Shown here piece by piece: positions 33,466-44,442 of a DNA stretch of 64,000 bases; position 1 is the first letter of the stretch; every line of letters begins with the position of its first letter. The notes under the pieces are model-generated. The model was not told where the DNA came from. It did no database searches and was given only the letters and a program-made list of their open reading frames with translations. This stretch comes from Glandiceps talaboti (taxonomy: Eukaryota > Hemichordata > Enteropneusta > Spengelidae): contig NC_135551.1 in NCBI RefSeq assembly GCF_964340395.1, positions 1,014,501-1,078,500 of the forward strand, in the 5' to 3' direction. Position numbers and translations under genes: made by a program.

Positions 33466-34200
33466 ACTTAAAGTCAAAAACTGCCAGACTGATTGCCATG
33501 ATATTTGGTGAGGACATTACTTAGGACATGTAGATGGGAAATTGTTCAAATGAAAATGATTGCATCAGAGATGTGTGTCTTGGGTAAACAAAAATGTGAT
33601 TTTGGGTTAAACAACTTAAACACCAAAACTACAGGGCAGATTGCCTGAAATTTGGTGGGAAGGTTCATAGGGGTGTTTACTTTCAGAATTGTTCATGACG
33701 TGATGATCCCATCAGTGATATGCAAATTAGGGCTAAAAATGTGTCATTTTGGTCAAAAATCTATAATTCCGAAATTACTGAGCAGGTGTGGCTGAGATGT
33801 TATGTGAACGTTCTAAGGGGTGTTTAGATTAAGATGTATTCTTCATATGATGATCTCATCAGTGATATGCAAATTAGGTCTAAAAATATCAATTTTGATC
33901 AAACACTTACATGTATATCTTGAATACTACATTGTGAATGGGCCTGAAACTTTGTAGGGATGTTTCTAGAGGTGTTATCTGCAGTTTTATTCAAAACATA
34001 TTGACACAACTGACCCTAACAACCATGGCCATGCCCTTAGCAACAGTGAAGTGATAATGCATGCTACAAGGATAACAACAGACAGGTACATGTATGTAAG
34101 TGAATAAAGAATAAACAAATGTATGTTAATATGCCTAGCAACAAGACCATGCCCATAGCAACAGCCAAATACAGTTGTTCTACAAAGCCATTGGCACAAT
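33380..34200 (+). repeat. Dispersed repeat family, copy D
   Basis: It starts GTGCTATAGGCATGTGAAAT, then (TG)n with a CGCGCGCACG interruption (33403-33460), the two AAACTGCC/AAACTACAGG segments, ATGCAAATTAGG twice, the TATTGACACAACTGACCCTA segment, two TAGCAAC monomer words and the 3' end GTTGTTCTACAAAGCCATTG. Confidence 0.85.
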
Positions 34201-34335
34201 TTTAATGGGACATCTTGATGGCCTGAAATTATATTATATAATGATAATAATTTTATTGATAATAAAGTTTCATATTAACCACCCAACATAGGGTAGTTTG
34301 TTATGTTGAGTTCATAAAAGGGGGTCATTTTATGA

Positions 34336-34795
34336 ACATATGTTGCTATGGTAACCAAAATCACCATAATATGCTAATTATTTTCCCAAAATTTGACAAA
34401 ACATGGAAAAAAGAAAAGTTAGTAAAAAAATTCCCCTGTTTTTGGCATGTATGAGTTGCTGGTATCTGTTGTAACACAAATTGTCTAAAATAGGATAACT
34501 GTTTCCATGGAAATATACAGTATGCTTGAAAATGTTGTTTTGGTTAAAACATGCGCATTCCACAAATATCGTTATCAATTTACTAATATGGTTTATTTGC
34601 ATACTACCTTTGGTAATTTTATGAATATCCATCACCATGGTAACCAAATCACCGTATTATGTGTGTTTTCTGCAAAATTTGAAAAAATTGTAAAACAAAT
34701 TCCTAACCTTTAACATATGAGAGCTGGTGCTATCCGTTTTAACACAAATTATCTAAAATGGGAGAACTGTTGCCATGGAAATGTAAATTAGGCTT
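34336..34795 (+). repeat. Degenerate duplication with perfect X-box-like sites
   Basis: Two related segments (about 34336-34545 and 34620-34795) share ATGGTAACCAAA, TTTGACAAAACAT/TTTGAAAAAATTG, AACACAAATT.TCTAAAAT and CCATGGAAAT. Each begins with a 14-mer matching the RFX X-box pattern RYYNYYATRRNRAC: GTTGCTATGGTAAC at 34342-34355 and ATCACCATGGTAAC at 34631-34644. Whether these act as regulatory sites is not known. Confidence 0.6.
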
Positions 34796-35451
34796 AAAAT
34801 TGTAAGTTCCAAACCAATGTAGTACAATTTGAACTTGAGAGGCAAATTCAAATATGGCCGGCCTGTGATATCACCGTGTAGACTGTACGAATATTTATCA
34901 ATTTCAAACTAACTTCAAGTAAATATCAGCAACGCATCTAAAAAAGATAAACTGCACTTGGCAGAGTTTTGGAAAGAATATGTATTTGTTGAATTGAGCA
35001 GTGAACATTTCGAAAGGAGTCATCAAAAGACAAATTTTGTGTAAAATTTCATTGTACCTTTCATCTGTACACTTTCTTCGTGAGGGTTCAGTTTGGTGCA
35101 GATAGTTCCGAGTCCCATTGTCGCCTGAGTGACCCATGCTATTCAAAACAATGTCTCTGGATATAGTTGGGGATGAGTAGCCTTCCATACGTTACATTTT
35201 TAAGGGAATATTGATAAATTATCCATAATTTCATGGTTGTGTCACCTTCAAAGTCGTTTTATGAGTTATCATGATAAAGGCGTGATTTACTTTTATTTTC
35301 ATTGCTTTAATACGCACGTGCTATGCAGATGTACACACAAACATCTTGAATGTGATATAATGTAACACAGTGTAACATCACACCTGGAATTACCTATATC
35401 ACATTCACTCTGCACGTACACCATACATTTAATAATTTCATGTATATTTAT
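34796..35451. other. RhoGEF intron 8, unique part
   Basis: Unique intron sequence. The minus frame 34904-35188 has no recognisable motif. Confidence 0.4.
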
Positions 35452-35453
35452 AT

Positions 35454-35569
35454 ATAATCTCCCGGTATTCCAAACGAATGCTACGTCATCGAGGATGAAT
35501 GATTCCCCTCATGTCAGCCGTATTGAGTCCAAGATGATGTAGCACGAATGAGAAATACCGAGAGATTAT
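35454..35569. mobile_element. Small foldback (MITE-like) hairpin
   Basis: Outer arms ATAATCTCCCGGTATTCC (35454-35471) and GAAATACCGAGAGATTAT (35552-35569) are complementary at 16 of 18 positions. An inner stem pairs GCTACGTCATC (35480-35490) with GATGATGTAGC (35533-35543) at 10 of 11 positions. At 116 bp with no coding capacity it resembles a miniature inverted-repeat element. Confidence 0.6.
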
Positions 35570-36215
35570 TTATTTATTATATACATAGACCCACTACTTT
35601 GTTCTATTAAAGTGACAATTTTCAACTAAAATATTCTCAAACTTAGGCTGAACGCGCATTAATTTTATGAAGTGATGGGGCTACAGCGCTCAGCTGTTAT
35701 GTTCATTCAGTTTTCAGCCATTGCGACAGCTGCCGTCGCTACTACTACTAATAAATGTACATGATGAGATCAGTAAAATTACACAGACTTTCAGGTAGGG
35801 AACATTTTGCCAACGGCAGGACGTTTGTCAAGAGCAGTGATTAATTCTTTGACAAAATATAGACACTTTCATTGGAAAAAAAAGAGACATATCGAGAGAC
35901 TGACTAACAAACGGATGCCTTTACTACAATGGTTATGCATAGAACTCGGCTCAGAGTCATACACTAAAAACATCAACACTGGCAAGTTAAAATGTTGAAA
36001 CATTGTGAAATTTTCAAAAACACATTGTCAAAAGTTGTTCAAAAATTCTATCAATAGTTAAATTTAAGGGACAATGATTTCACTGCATTGTGCAACTATC
36101 ACAACTGGAAGTTTTTACGATGTTGATGTTAGTATGTGTCTACGTACATTAGTGGCTGTACAATACAAAAGGCGATAGATTTTTCAAAAAGAGGTGTATT
36201 TGTTCACTGTTTAAA

Positions 36216-36273
<58 letters not shown>
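36216..36273 (+). repeat. (GAT)n microsatellite
   Basis: About 19 GAT repeats, inside the 919-bp inverted-repeat element. The poly-Ile frame is an artefact. Confidence 0.95.
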
Positions 36274-36275
<2 letters not shown>

Positions 36276-36394
36276 GTCGATGTTTGGCAATCCATGAATA
36301 GCAAGGAAACCATATTTTCAAACAACAACATCGTAACTGTACAGGTTGATGATGTTTACAAATAATTCAAAGTAGTTCCGACCATATTACTATA

Positions 36395-36460
36395 GTGTGA
36401 TGTCAAAGTATAGTAATATGAAATGTATGGATTTCATATTACTATACTTTGACGTCACAC
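36395..36460. repeat. 30-bp hairpin
   Basis: Arms 36395-36424 and 36431-36460 are complementary at 29 of 30 positions, with a 6-nt loop GTATGG. The single mismatch converts TGATGTCA in one arm to TGACGTCA in the other, a CpG-type change. It lies 13 bp inside the right terminal inverted repeat. Confidence 0.9.
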
Positions 36461-36492
36461 CCTGGGAATATGAGGGTCTATGTATATAATAA

Positions 36493-39021
36493 TATTACAT
36501 TATTTTATATTGCATTCGGATTAATATATTGTAACATGTTATCAGGTATTCGGGTAATAAATCGACCATAGATGTTGCTAATGTACACGCTGTAATCACA
36601 GCTTACAGGTTATTGTGTTGACGTATAGGTTTAAACGTCCCTATCAACTCCTGACTAATTGCACAGTATTAGTGTGCAGGATTATTTATCGTGATAATTC
36701 ATAAATTGAATGGAAATAAAATATTGAAATCAGGAAACGTGTGTTAAAATCATTTTTCAGGAATTAATAAACTGCTAAAAAACTGCATATGTAAGGCTGT
36801 GTCAGATACCCAAATATTGATTGCAGGGACGTGTAAGACGGTAAGTAACCCATGCATGCATTAATCTAAACATATGACCTTTACTGTACTTCGCCTGAGT
36901 CTGCATGGAATTTTATTGAAGAAAAGTAACCAACAGAGACAATGCAAGAGATTGGTAAGTGTCACTAGACATTTATTTTCTTACAGTGAAGATTTTGTTT
37001 TGTGGAGAACCTTTTTCTTTGTGGGAAATTGATATTACCGCTGTTACCGAAGTTATGGAATTTTGAAATGCAGTCCAGAAAGACAACATATGAGACAATG
37101 TAAATAACACATGGCCTAAATATGGACGAGTCCACTGTTCAATGATGGATGGGCCATGACAACATATTGGAAAGGCCTGTTTTTAGGTGTACATGTACTC
37201 TAAGATCATCGTTTTCAAAGTCGCTACATGTCTATAATTTGCTTCTTTTAAGAAAAAAATACGGAAGTCGGATTTCCCATGCCTACACCAGTATCAAACG
37301 CTAAGTCCCCCTCTAGCCCTTCCCTTTAGTTGATAGTTCAGATACACTGTGTGTCGTCACAGTACAATCCCTTTCAAAATCTTAGCGAAGTAGCTAGTCC
37401 CATGAAGTCGTCCGGGCAGAAAGTTTTGTCGGATAACTCTCCTCCTTGAAAACTATGTACTCACTTCATTTCTTTTTCTTTTGATTGGGTTCATTACCAT
37501 CCACATAGTAACATGAAGCATTTTCATCTTCTTTCAAAAAATGGCCCTCGCTCTGTGGTGTGGTGCTGTATCGTCTCCGACTTGACTATTTTTGTTTTGT
37601 AAAAGAATCTGAACATGCTGAAGTGAACTAAAGTTAGACATGTCTTACAGTACAAGGGTTTGGTTTTTTTTGGCATGTTGACTACTGCGCTGTGTCCTTA
37701 TGAACCTGTGTTTGGCATGCAAGATGCAGTGATTTTCCAGGTTGACACAACGATTTCAACAAAAATTGCAACATTAGTGTTGCATCTTTTTATGGTGATG
37801 GCAACAGGGGTACACACTATGTGCATCAAAATAAAAACAATCGACTCCTAGTACATGCTGGAAAGCAAAACAGCTACAATCAAACTGCATCGTTTTTCAA
37901 AAAAATTAACATCATATTGACGATATTTTATGAACCTGGCTTGCCTTCTTTATTAGTTGAAACACAATTTTCAAAGCATTTTATGTGTTTTCTGTCATTT
38001 CATGTTGATCATGAGTACACAAGGGGAGAACTCCAATAAATTGATCAGGGAACCCCAGTAACATTTACCGGTTTACCGGCCTTTAGAAACACTGATTATG
38101 TTCATCTTTACAGGTGGTAGACGTGGTACATCATGCTGTAGGTCACCATAGCTGATAGGTGATGATACTTTGCTTTACAGAGGGGAAGAAGTCACAATGG
38201 AAATTGTTGACCCCATAACTTAGGAGGTGCAACTTACCATTGGTGAATTTTACTATAATTCTATTTTCTGTAAATCATTCATTTATTGTACTTGTATTTT
38301 CAGAACTTGTTGGCATTTTTTAAAGTGATATTTAATAAATTGTTGTTTAATGAACCTCATATTTGTCATGTACATGTATTTTACTCATTGCTCATATAAA
38401 TTTGAACAGATGACATTCAGAAAAAAATACGTTTGCTTCTTCAATGGCAAAGAAACAATTGAATTCATACATAAACCCCTTAGTGATGGTGATTTTAAGC
38501 CAAAACACTACACATATTCTGTGAATATCTATTGTATGGAGCACTCACTGTCCCTGAAAAACACAACAATATTCATAGACAGCAAGGGGTAGTTACTATA
38601 CAGTCACGATGTATACATACATTATAGACATGAGACACACAAGATGTACGTTTCCCTTCATAGAAACCAAACTTCCTAGTAATTTGTAAATGTTATACTC
38701 AATTGCTGGAAAGTTTGCCAGAGTTAAAGTATTGGTGAAATAAATCCCTGTGAACTATTTTTCCAATACATGTGTTTTTGACACAGGATTACAACTCATT
38801 TTATAAGGATTTTTGAAGGCTTTAGATGCAAAGTAGTCTCGGGTGAATTTGTGGTTATGTATCTTCAGTTTGGGCACTGTTGACATAAGAAGAGATTTGT
38901 TTGGCCATAAATGGGTAAATGACTGATATGCATATTATCATACAGTTGTTATATTGTCTGAGTATATATGAATTTTCTAATTCAAACATAAGATTGGTGG
39001 GGTTGGGAACATCATTTTTAG
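36493..39021. other. RhoGEF intron 8, long unique part
   Basis: No exon needed by the host gene, because exon H joins exon I in phase. Open frames at 37660-37851, 37821-38039 and 38350-38592 are small and without known motif; the last (KKYVCFFNGKETIEFIHKPL onward) is the least AT-random and could be an eroded element. The word ATGCAAGAGATTG followed by GTAAGT at 36941 would make a mini first exon, but nothing else supports it. Confidence 0.4.
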
Positions 39022-40480
39022 TGCAACTGAACTGCTAAGGTTCAGTAGTGCTATAGACATGGGAAAGTGTCTTTCTGTCTGTCTGTGTGTGTGTGTGTGT
39101 GAACAACTTAAATTAAAAACTGCTGGACCGATTGCTTTGATATTTGGTGGTCATGTTACTTCTGGTGTCTAGTTGGGAAATTGTTCAAATGAAAATGATT
39201 GCATCAGAGATGTGGGTTTTGGGTCAAAAAAAAAATATTTTTCGTCAAAAAAACTTAAACTCCAAAAGTGCTGGACAGATTGGCATGAAATTTGGTGGGA
39301 ACATTCTTAGGGTGAGTAGATTAAGATTTGTTCATGACACGATTCCCTTAGTAATATGCAAATTAGGGCTAAAAATGTGTCTTTTTGGTCAAAAACCTAT
39401 AATTCCAAAACTACCCAGCAGATTGGGCTGAAATTTAACAGGGGTGCATCTGTGGGTGTATAGATGAAGAAATATGAAGCATATAATGGTCTCATCAGTA
39501 ATATGCAAATTAGGTGTAAAATGTGAATTTTGGTCAAAAATTTGTATCTCAAAAAGTAATTTGTCAATGAGACTGAAACTTGGTGAGATGTTTCTAGAAG
39601 TGTTATTCTGCAGATTGTCTTCAAAATATTTTGACACAATTGCCCCTAGCAACCATGACCACACCCTTAGCAACAACCAAATGGCAGTATATTTTGGTCA
39701 AATAACAACATCATTTGCTAGGCAATTGAGTAAACATTCAAAAAATGTATGCAAATATCTCTAGCAAACACGACCTTGCCCGTAGCAACAGCCGAACAAT
39801 GTATTTCACAACGATAACAAGTATAAATAGAAACATTCAAAAAATGTATGTAAATTTGCCTAGCAACAAGACCATGCCCATGGCAACAGCCAAATAATCA
39901 TGTATATCGCAAAGATAACAGGAAATGAAAGACATGAATAAATATTCAAAAAATGTATGCAAATGTGCCTAGCAACAAGACCACGCCCATAGCATCAGCC
40001 AAATGATCACATATATTGCGAAGATAACGGGGATTAATAGACAATTGAATAAACATTCAAAAAATGTATGTAAATTTGCCTAGCAACAGTACCACGCCCA
40101 TAGCAACAGCCAAATAATCATGTATATTGTTAAGATAACAGAAATTGAAAGACAAATGAATAAAAATTCAAAAAATGTATGCAAATGTACCTATCAAGAA
40201 GACCATGCCCATGGCAACAGCCAAATGATCACATATATTGCGAAGATAATGGGGATTGATAGACAAGTGAATAAACATTTTAAAATGTATGCAAATGTGC
40301 CTAGCAAAAAGACCACGCCCATAGTAATAGGCAAATGATCATGTATGTTGCAAAGATAGCAACATGGTTGGATAGGCAACTGGATAGTCATTCAGCAAAT
40401 GAACACTTATTGTTAGCATGGACTAGCATATGGATAAACATTTTTAAAAACTGTACACTTGTGCTACAATGCCATTGGTG
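39022..40480 (+). repeat. Dispersed repeat family, copy E (longest)
   Basis: The most complete copy. It has the 5' hairpin word ACTGAACTGCTAAGGTTCAG, GTGCTATAGACATGGGAAAG, CTGT/TG microsatellite, two AAACT..TGCTGGACAGATTGG-type segments, two ATATGCAAATTAGG segments and TTTTGACACAATTGCCCCTA. It then has about six tandem monomers of roughly 112-118 bp containing TGCCTAGCAACAAGACCACG and CCATAGCAACAGCCAAATGA, and a 3' end GTGCTACAATGCCATTGG. Confidence 0.9.
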
Positions 40481-40599
40481 GTATTTTTATCAATCTGTTA
40501 TTAGATATATATCAATATTTATCATTTATTATCAATCTGTTATTAGATATATACCAATATTTATTATATATTATCAATGTTATTAGTCCCCGCCGGACG

Positions 40600-41256
40600 T
40601 CAATTTGTTTCATGATACGATCCAATATGGCCGCCTAGCAGCCATTTTGTTTGCAAATTTTCCATGTCGAAAGCCATAACTCAGACATGCTTGAACAGAT
40701 CTCATTCAAAGTTGGTATTAGGACAGTGTTCTATGACATACATTTGCATATTCATTGTTGTTGTGATACGATCCAATATGGCCGCCTGGCAGCCATTTTG
40801 TTTGCGATTTTTCAATGTCCAAAGCCATAACTCAGACATGCTTGAAAAATGTGCATATTCATTGTTGTAATACGATCCAATATGGCCACCTGGCAGCCAT
40901 TTTGTTTGCGATTTTTCAATGTCCAAAGCCATAACTCAGACATGCTTGAACAGATTACATTCAAAGTTGGTATTAGGACAGTGGTCTATGACATACATAT
41001 GCATAATTATCCATTTTCATCGTGATATGATCCCCCATACCCGACCAATCCTTTATTTGTTTCGTCCGGGACGGGGACTTATGGATTGGGTTCCGTCTGT
41101 CCGTCGTCCGTCGTCCGTCGTCCGTCTGTCCGTCCGCAGCCATTTCTTGGAGATACCTGGACCAATTTTTTTTCAAACTTGGTACAGGGGCAACATACAA
41201 TAGCATACATATGCACGTCAATTTGTTTCATGATACGATCCAATATGGCCGCCTTT
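40600..41256 (+). repeat. Tandem copies of a 'TACGATCCAATATGGCCGCC' repeat
   Basis: The word ATACGATCCAATATGGCC occurs at about 40614, 40748, 40872 and 41233, with GGCAGCCATTTTGTTTGC and CCATAACTCAGACATGCTTG following in three copies. The last copies are separated by a segment reading GGGGACTTATGGATTGGG and a (CCGTCGT)n-type tract at 41092-41135. The block sits inside the 42-bp satellite region, splitting a short leading part (40484-40585) from the main array. Confidence 0.8.
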
Positions 41257-42315
41257 ATTATCAGTTATTAGATATATATCAATATTTATCATATATTATC
41301 AATCTGTTATTAGATATATACCAATATTTATCATATATTATGAATCTGTTATTAGATATATATCAATATTTATCATATATTATCAATCTGTTATTAGATA
41401 TATATCAATATTTATCATCTATTATTAATCTGTTATTAGATATATATTAATATTTATCATATATTATCAATCTGTTATTAGATATATATCAATATTTATC
41501 ATATATTATCAATCTGTTATTAGATATATATAGATATTTATCATATAGTATCAATGTTATTAGATATATATCAATATTTATCATATATTATCAATCTGTT
41601 ATTAGATATATACCAATATTTATCATATATTATCAATCTGTTATTAGATATATATCAATATTTATCATCTATTATTAATCTGTTATTAGATATATATCAA
41701 TATTTATCATATATTATCAATCTGTTATTAGATATATATAGATATTTATCATTTACTATCAATCTGTTATTAGATATATACCAATATTTATTATATATTA
41801 TCAATCTGTTATTAGATATATATCAATATTTATCATATATTATCAATCTGTTATTAGATATATACCAATATTTATTATATATTATCAATCTGTTATTAGA
41901 TATATATCAATATTTATCATATATTATCAATCTGTTATTAGATATATACCAATATTTATTATATATTATCAATCAGTTATTAGATATATATCAATATTTA
42001 TCATATATTATCAATCTGTTATTAGATATATACCAATATTTATCATATATTATCAATCTGTTATTAGATATATATAGATATTTATCATATAGTATCAATG
42101 TTATTAGATATATATAGATATTTATCATATAGTATCAATGTTATTAGATATATATCAATATTTATCATTTATTATCAATCTGTTATTAGATATATATCAA
42201 TATTTATCATATATTATCAATCTGTTATTAGATATATACCAATATTTATCATATATTATCAATCTGTTATTAGATATATATAGATATTTATCATTTATTA
42301 TCAATCTGATTTTAG
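41256..42315 (+). repeat. 42-bp satellite, about 25 units, ending on a splice acceptor
   Basis: Unit of 42 bp: TTATTAGATATATATCAATA, then TTTATCATATATTATCAATCTG. A few units from the same array lie at 40484-40585. Because 42 is divisible by 3, long open frames arise (41554-42117, a 14-residue LLDIYQYLSYIIN-type repeat), but they have no other sign of coding. The last unit reads CAATCTGATTTTAG and provides the acceptor of the final exon. Confidence 0.95.
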
Positions 42316-42446
42316 ATATCAGGCATGGCTTCTCCATGAAGACACCTAAAAGACATTGGATTTGTTGTACTGAGACTTATGATGAGAAACTGAGTTGGAT
42401 GACTGCAGTGGAGAAAGCTGTACAAGCTGCAATGCAAGTAGATTAA
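42316..42446 (+). CDS. RhoGEF gene, exon I: end of PH domain and stop
   Basis: Acceptor ATCTGATTTTAG; two bases complete codon 478 (T|AT, Tyr), 42 codons follow, then TAA (42444-42446). FSMKTPKRHWICCTET (483-498) are the last PH strands. EKLSWMTAVEKAVQAAM (501-517) is the C-terminal alpha helix with the nearly invariant PH Trp (Trp505). The protein ends four residues past this helix. Using the AG seven bases downstream (ATATCAG) instead would put a stop codon in frame almost at once, so the acceptor chosen is the only productive one. Confidence 0.92.
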
Positions 42447-44442
42447 AACACAACATAACAGCCAGTTGCAACAGAGATTATCTGTGTATGTAATGTGTGC
42501 AGAAACAACAATGCCACAACTAAAACTACATTACAGATTATTGACAAGGTGTGAAGAGTAAAACACCATGTTTAATGGAGGGCTGTGCACTATAGTGTTG
42601 AACATTGTGACACATGCTGAGTATGTGTTCAACATAGATTTGTTATTGTTATTGTGTAGATATGTTAATGAATCAATGAAATAAATAGTTTGAACAAACT
42701 ATTTTTGTGGTCCAGGCAGAAGGTTGAAGAAGTTATTTTTTTACTTACTTTTCAGTTGCCGATGTATTTGCTTAACTAATTTCTTTTCCTCACTTGATAT
42801 CATTATGTAAATCTTCTTTTCTTTTCGACCTCTGGATAATAAATATGTAAATGTTATATGTAATATGTATGTATGGGTGAAAATAAACATTCCAGAGGTT
42901 GTCATGAAAGTAAGTAGACTTGCAGTGTGCTGTATGTATTAAAGGTTTGAAGAGGATATGAAAATATGATGACAAAGTAAGTATGGCAGGTAGCCTTCAT
43001 TGTCAAACCCAAGAAAAACAATAATGAAACAATATAAATATAAACTATGGTATGAGTAGTAGTTATTGTGGGGTGAAAGAATAATTACTGAGGTAAATAA
43101 CAGTACAGCTGTTTAGGAGAGCGAGATTAATGAAGAGAACTCATGGGAACAGTGAAGATAACGTAGGATGTGTGACCAATGATAGCAAGGTGCAAAAAAT
43201 CAAAATTGGCTGTAAATTAGTGATAGCAGGGTACTAAGCTATGTTAAAACCCCTCATGGAGCTCTCAACTTATAAAGTCAATGATGACTGTGTAAAGTAT
43301 GTAAGTGTAGTCATGTTAAACCTTAGTATGTAACAAAAATGACATGTTATATTTGTGAAATGGTTTGACTTTTCAAAGGCCAGTTATACTGCCTTCTAAA
43401 GCTCATGCCATTTTGAAGTTAGAGTGCTAAACTGTTCATTTTTACACATTAAGTTTTCTAATCTTTATGTTATTCATTTAGCTGATAAGTTTACCATTTA
43501 ATACAAGCAAATAATGTATAAACTATCTTGCCAATACAAACACAGTACTTCTTTTATGTTCTAAAACATTCATTATAACTAAGAAATCATTCCAATCATT
43601 GTGTTATTACAAATTATTTGCCTTCTTTTACTTGACTTTGTAATTGATATCTGTTTATAACCCAGAGTATCAGCTGTATTTTATGTACAAAGTACTGAAA
43701 GGTGGCACAAGCTGACTTTATATGTATTTAGACATAGTTTTTCTTGCACACATTATTCTACTTTCTGAAGTGTTCCAACTCAAAGCTAGTATTTTGTTCC
43801 CATAAATGATCTGATTTATCATATACATCAAAAAATGTACAAATACTCCCAATCAACAGTTCTAACCATGCCAGAAGACAAATCTAATGTCATAAAAGGC
43901 ATGCATCGACATCAACATTATACTGGAATTGTGGTTTTAGATAAGTATTTTCACTTGAGCAAAAAACTTATGGACTCGGCTTGTGCCATTTTAAGATTTG
44001 ACTAAAGTCATTCTCTATGGGACATGTACTGTCTCATGTTATTGCAGCTTAGAAAGTGAAATTCATTCATCTAATTTATTTAACAATTGCAATAGTGCAT
44101 GCATTGCACTATTTGGTATGTAGAAAAGTATACATCTACGTATATATTATATATATCCACCTTTGTAACCATGTAATAAATCTTATTACTAGAGATATCG
44201 CTGTCCTTTATCAAATTACTCAAAACACAGGTGAGTGCTCAACTAAAGCCAGGCACACACTAGAGGAATCAGTTAAGCAAATCTTCACTCTTGGCAATGT
44301 CCTCACACTGATTCATTGTGTGCTTTTAGTAAGAATTTCATAATTTCTGGTCATCAGCCAAATATCTAGTATGTTTGATATTTTTGGCCTCACATGAATT
44401 TTCCCTCGTGTGTGCACCTAAATGTGAGCATTCTGCTCTCTA
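42447..44442 (+). other. RhoGEF 3' UTR and downstream flank
   Basis: AATAAA at 42680-42685 is the first plausible polyadenylation signal, 234 nt after the stop. It overlaps the perfect palindrome AAATAGTTTG-AA-CAAACTATTT (42683-42704). TAATAAATATG at about 42838 is an alternative. The remainder is unique; the 95-codon frame at 44056-44343 has no motif. Confidence 0.55.
42680..42685 (+). terminator. Candidate polyadenylation signal of the RhoGEF gene
   Basis: Canonical AATAAA, followed within 30 nt by a TTTTTGTGG GU-rich element (42702-42710). Its overlap with a 10-bp-arm palindrome is unusual. Confidence 0.5.

Larger units (their letters stand above)
35574..36492. mobile_element. MITE-like element with perfect 19-bp terminal inverted repeats
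   Basis: TTATTATATACATAGACCC at 35574-35592 is repeated as its exact reverse complement at 36474-36492, enclosing 919 bp. The flanks are TAT on both sides, which could be a 3-bp target duplication. The interior contains a (GAT)n tract (36216-36273) and a long hairpin near the right end (36395-36460), and no meaningful frame. It is non-autonomous and its family is unknown. Confidence 0.6.

Noticed and set aside
38350-38592. 80-codon + frame in intron 8
   Set aside because: No recognised motif; exon H joins exon I in phase without it. Kept only as a possible eroded element.
41554-42117. 187-codon frame encoding a 14-residue LLDIYQYLSYIIN-type repeat
   Set aside because: It exists only because the 42-bp satellite unit is divisible by three and lacks stops in one frame; there are no flanking coding signals.
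42317-42330. Alternative acceptor ATATCAG|GC for the last RhoGEF exon
   Set aside because: It would place TGA in frame after a few codons, whereas the upstream AG keeps the PH domain intact.
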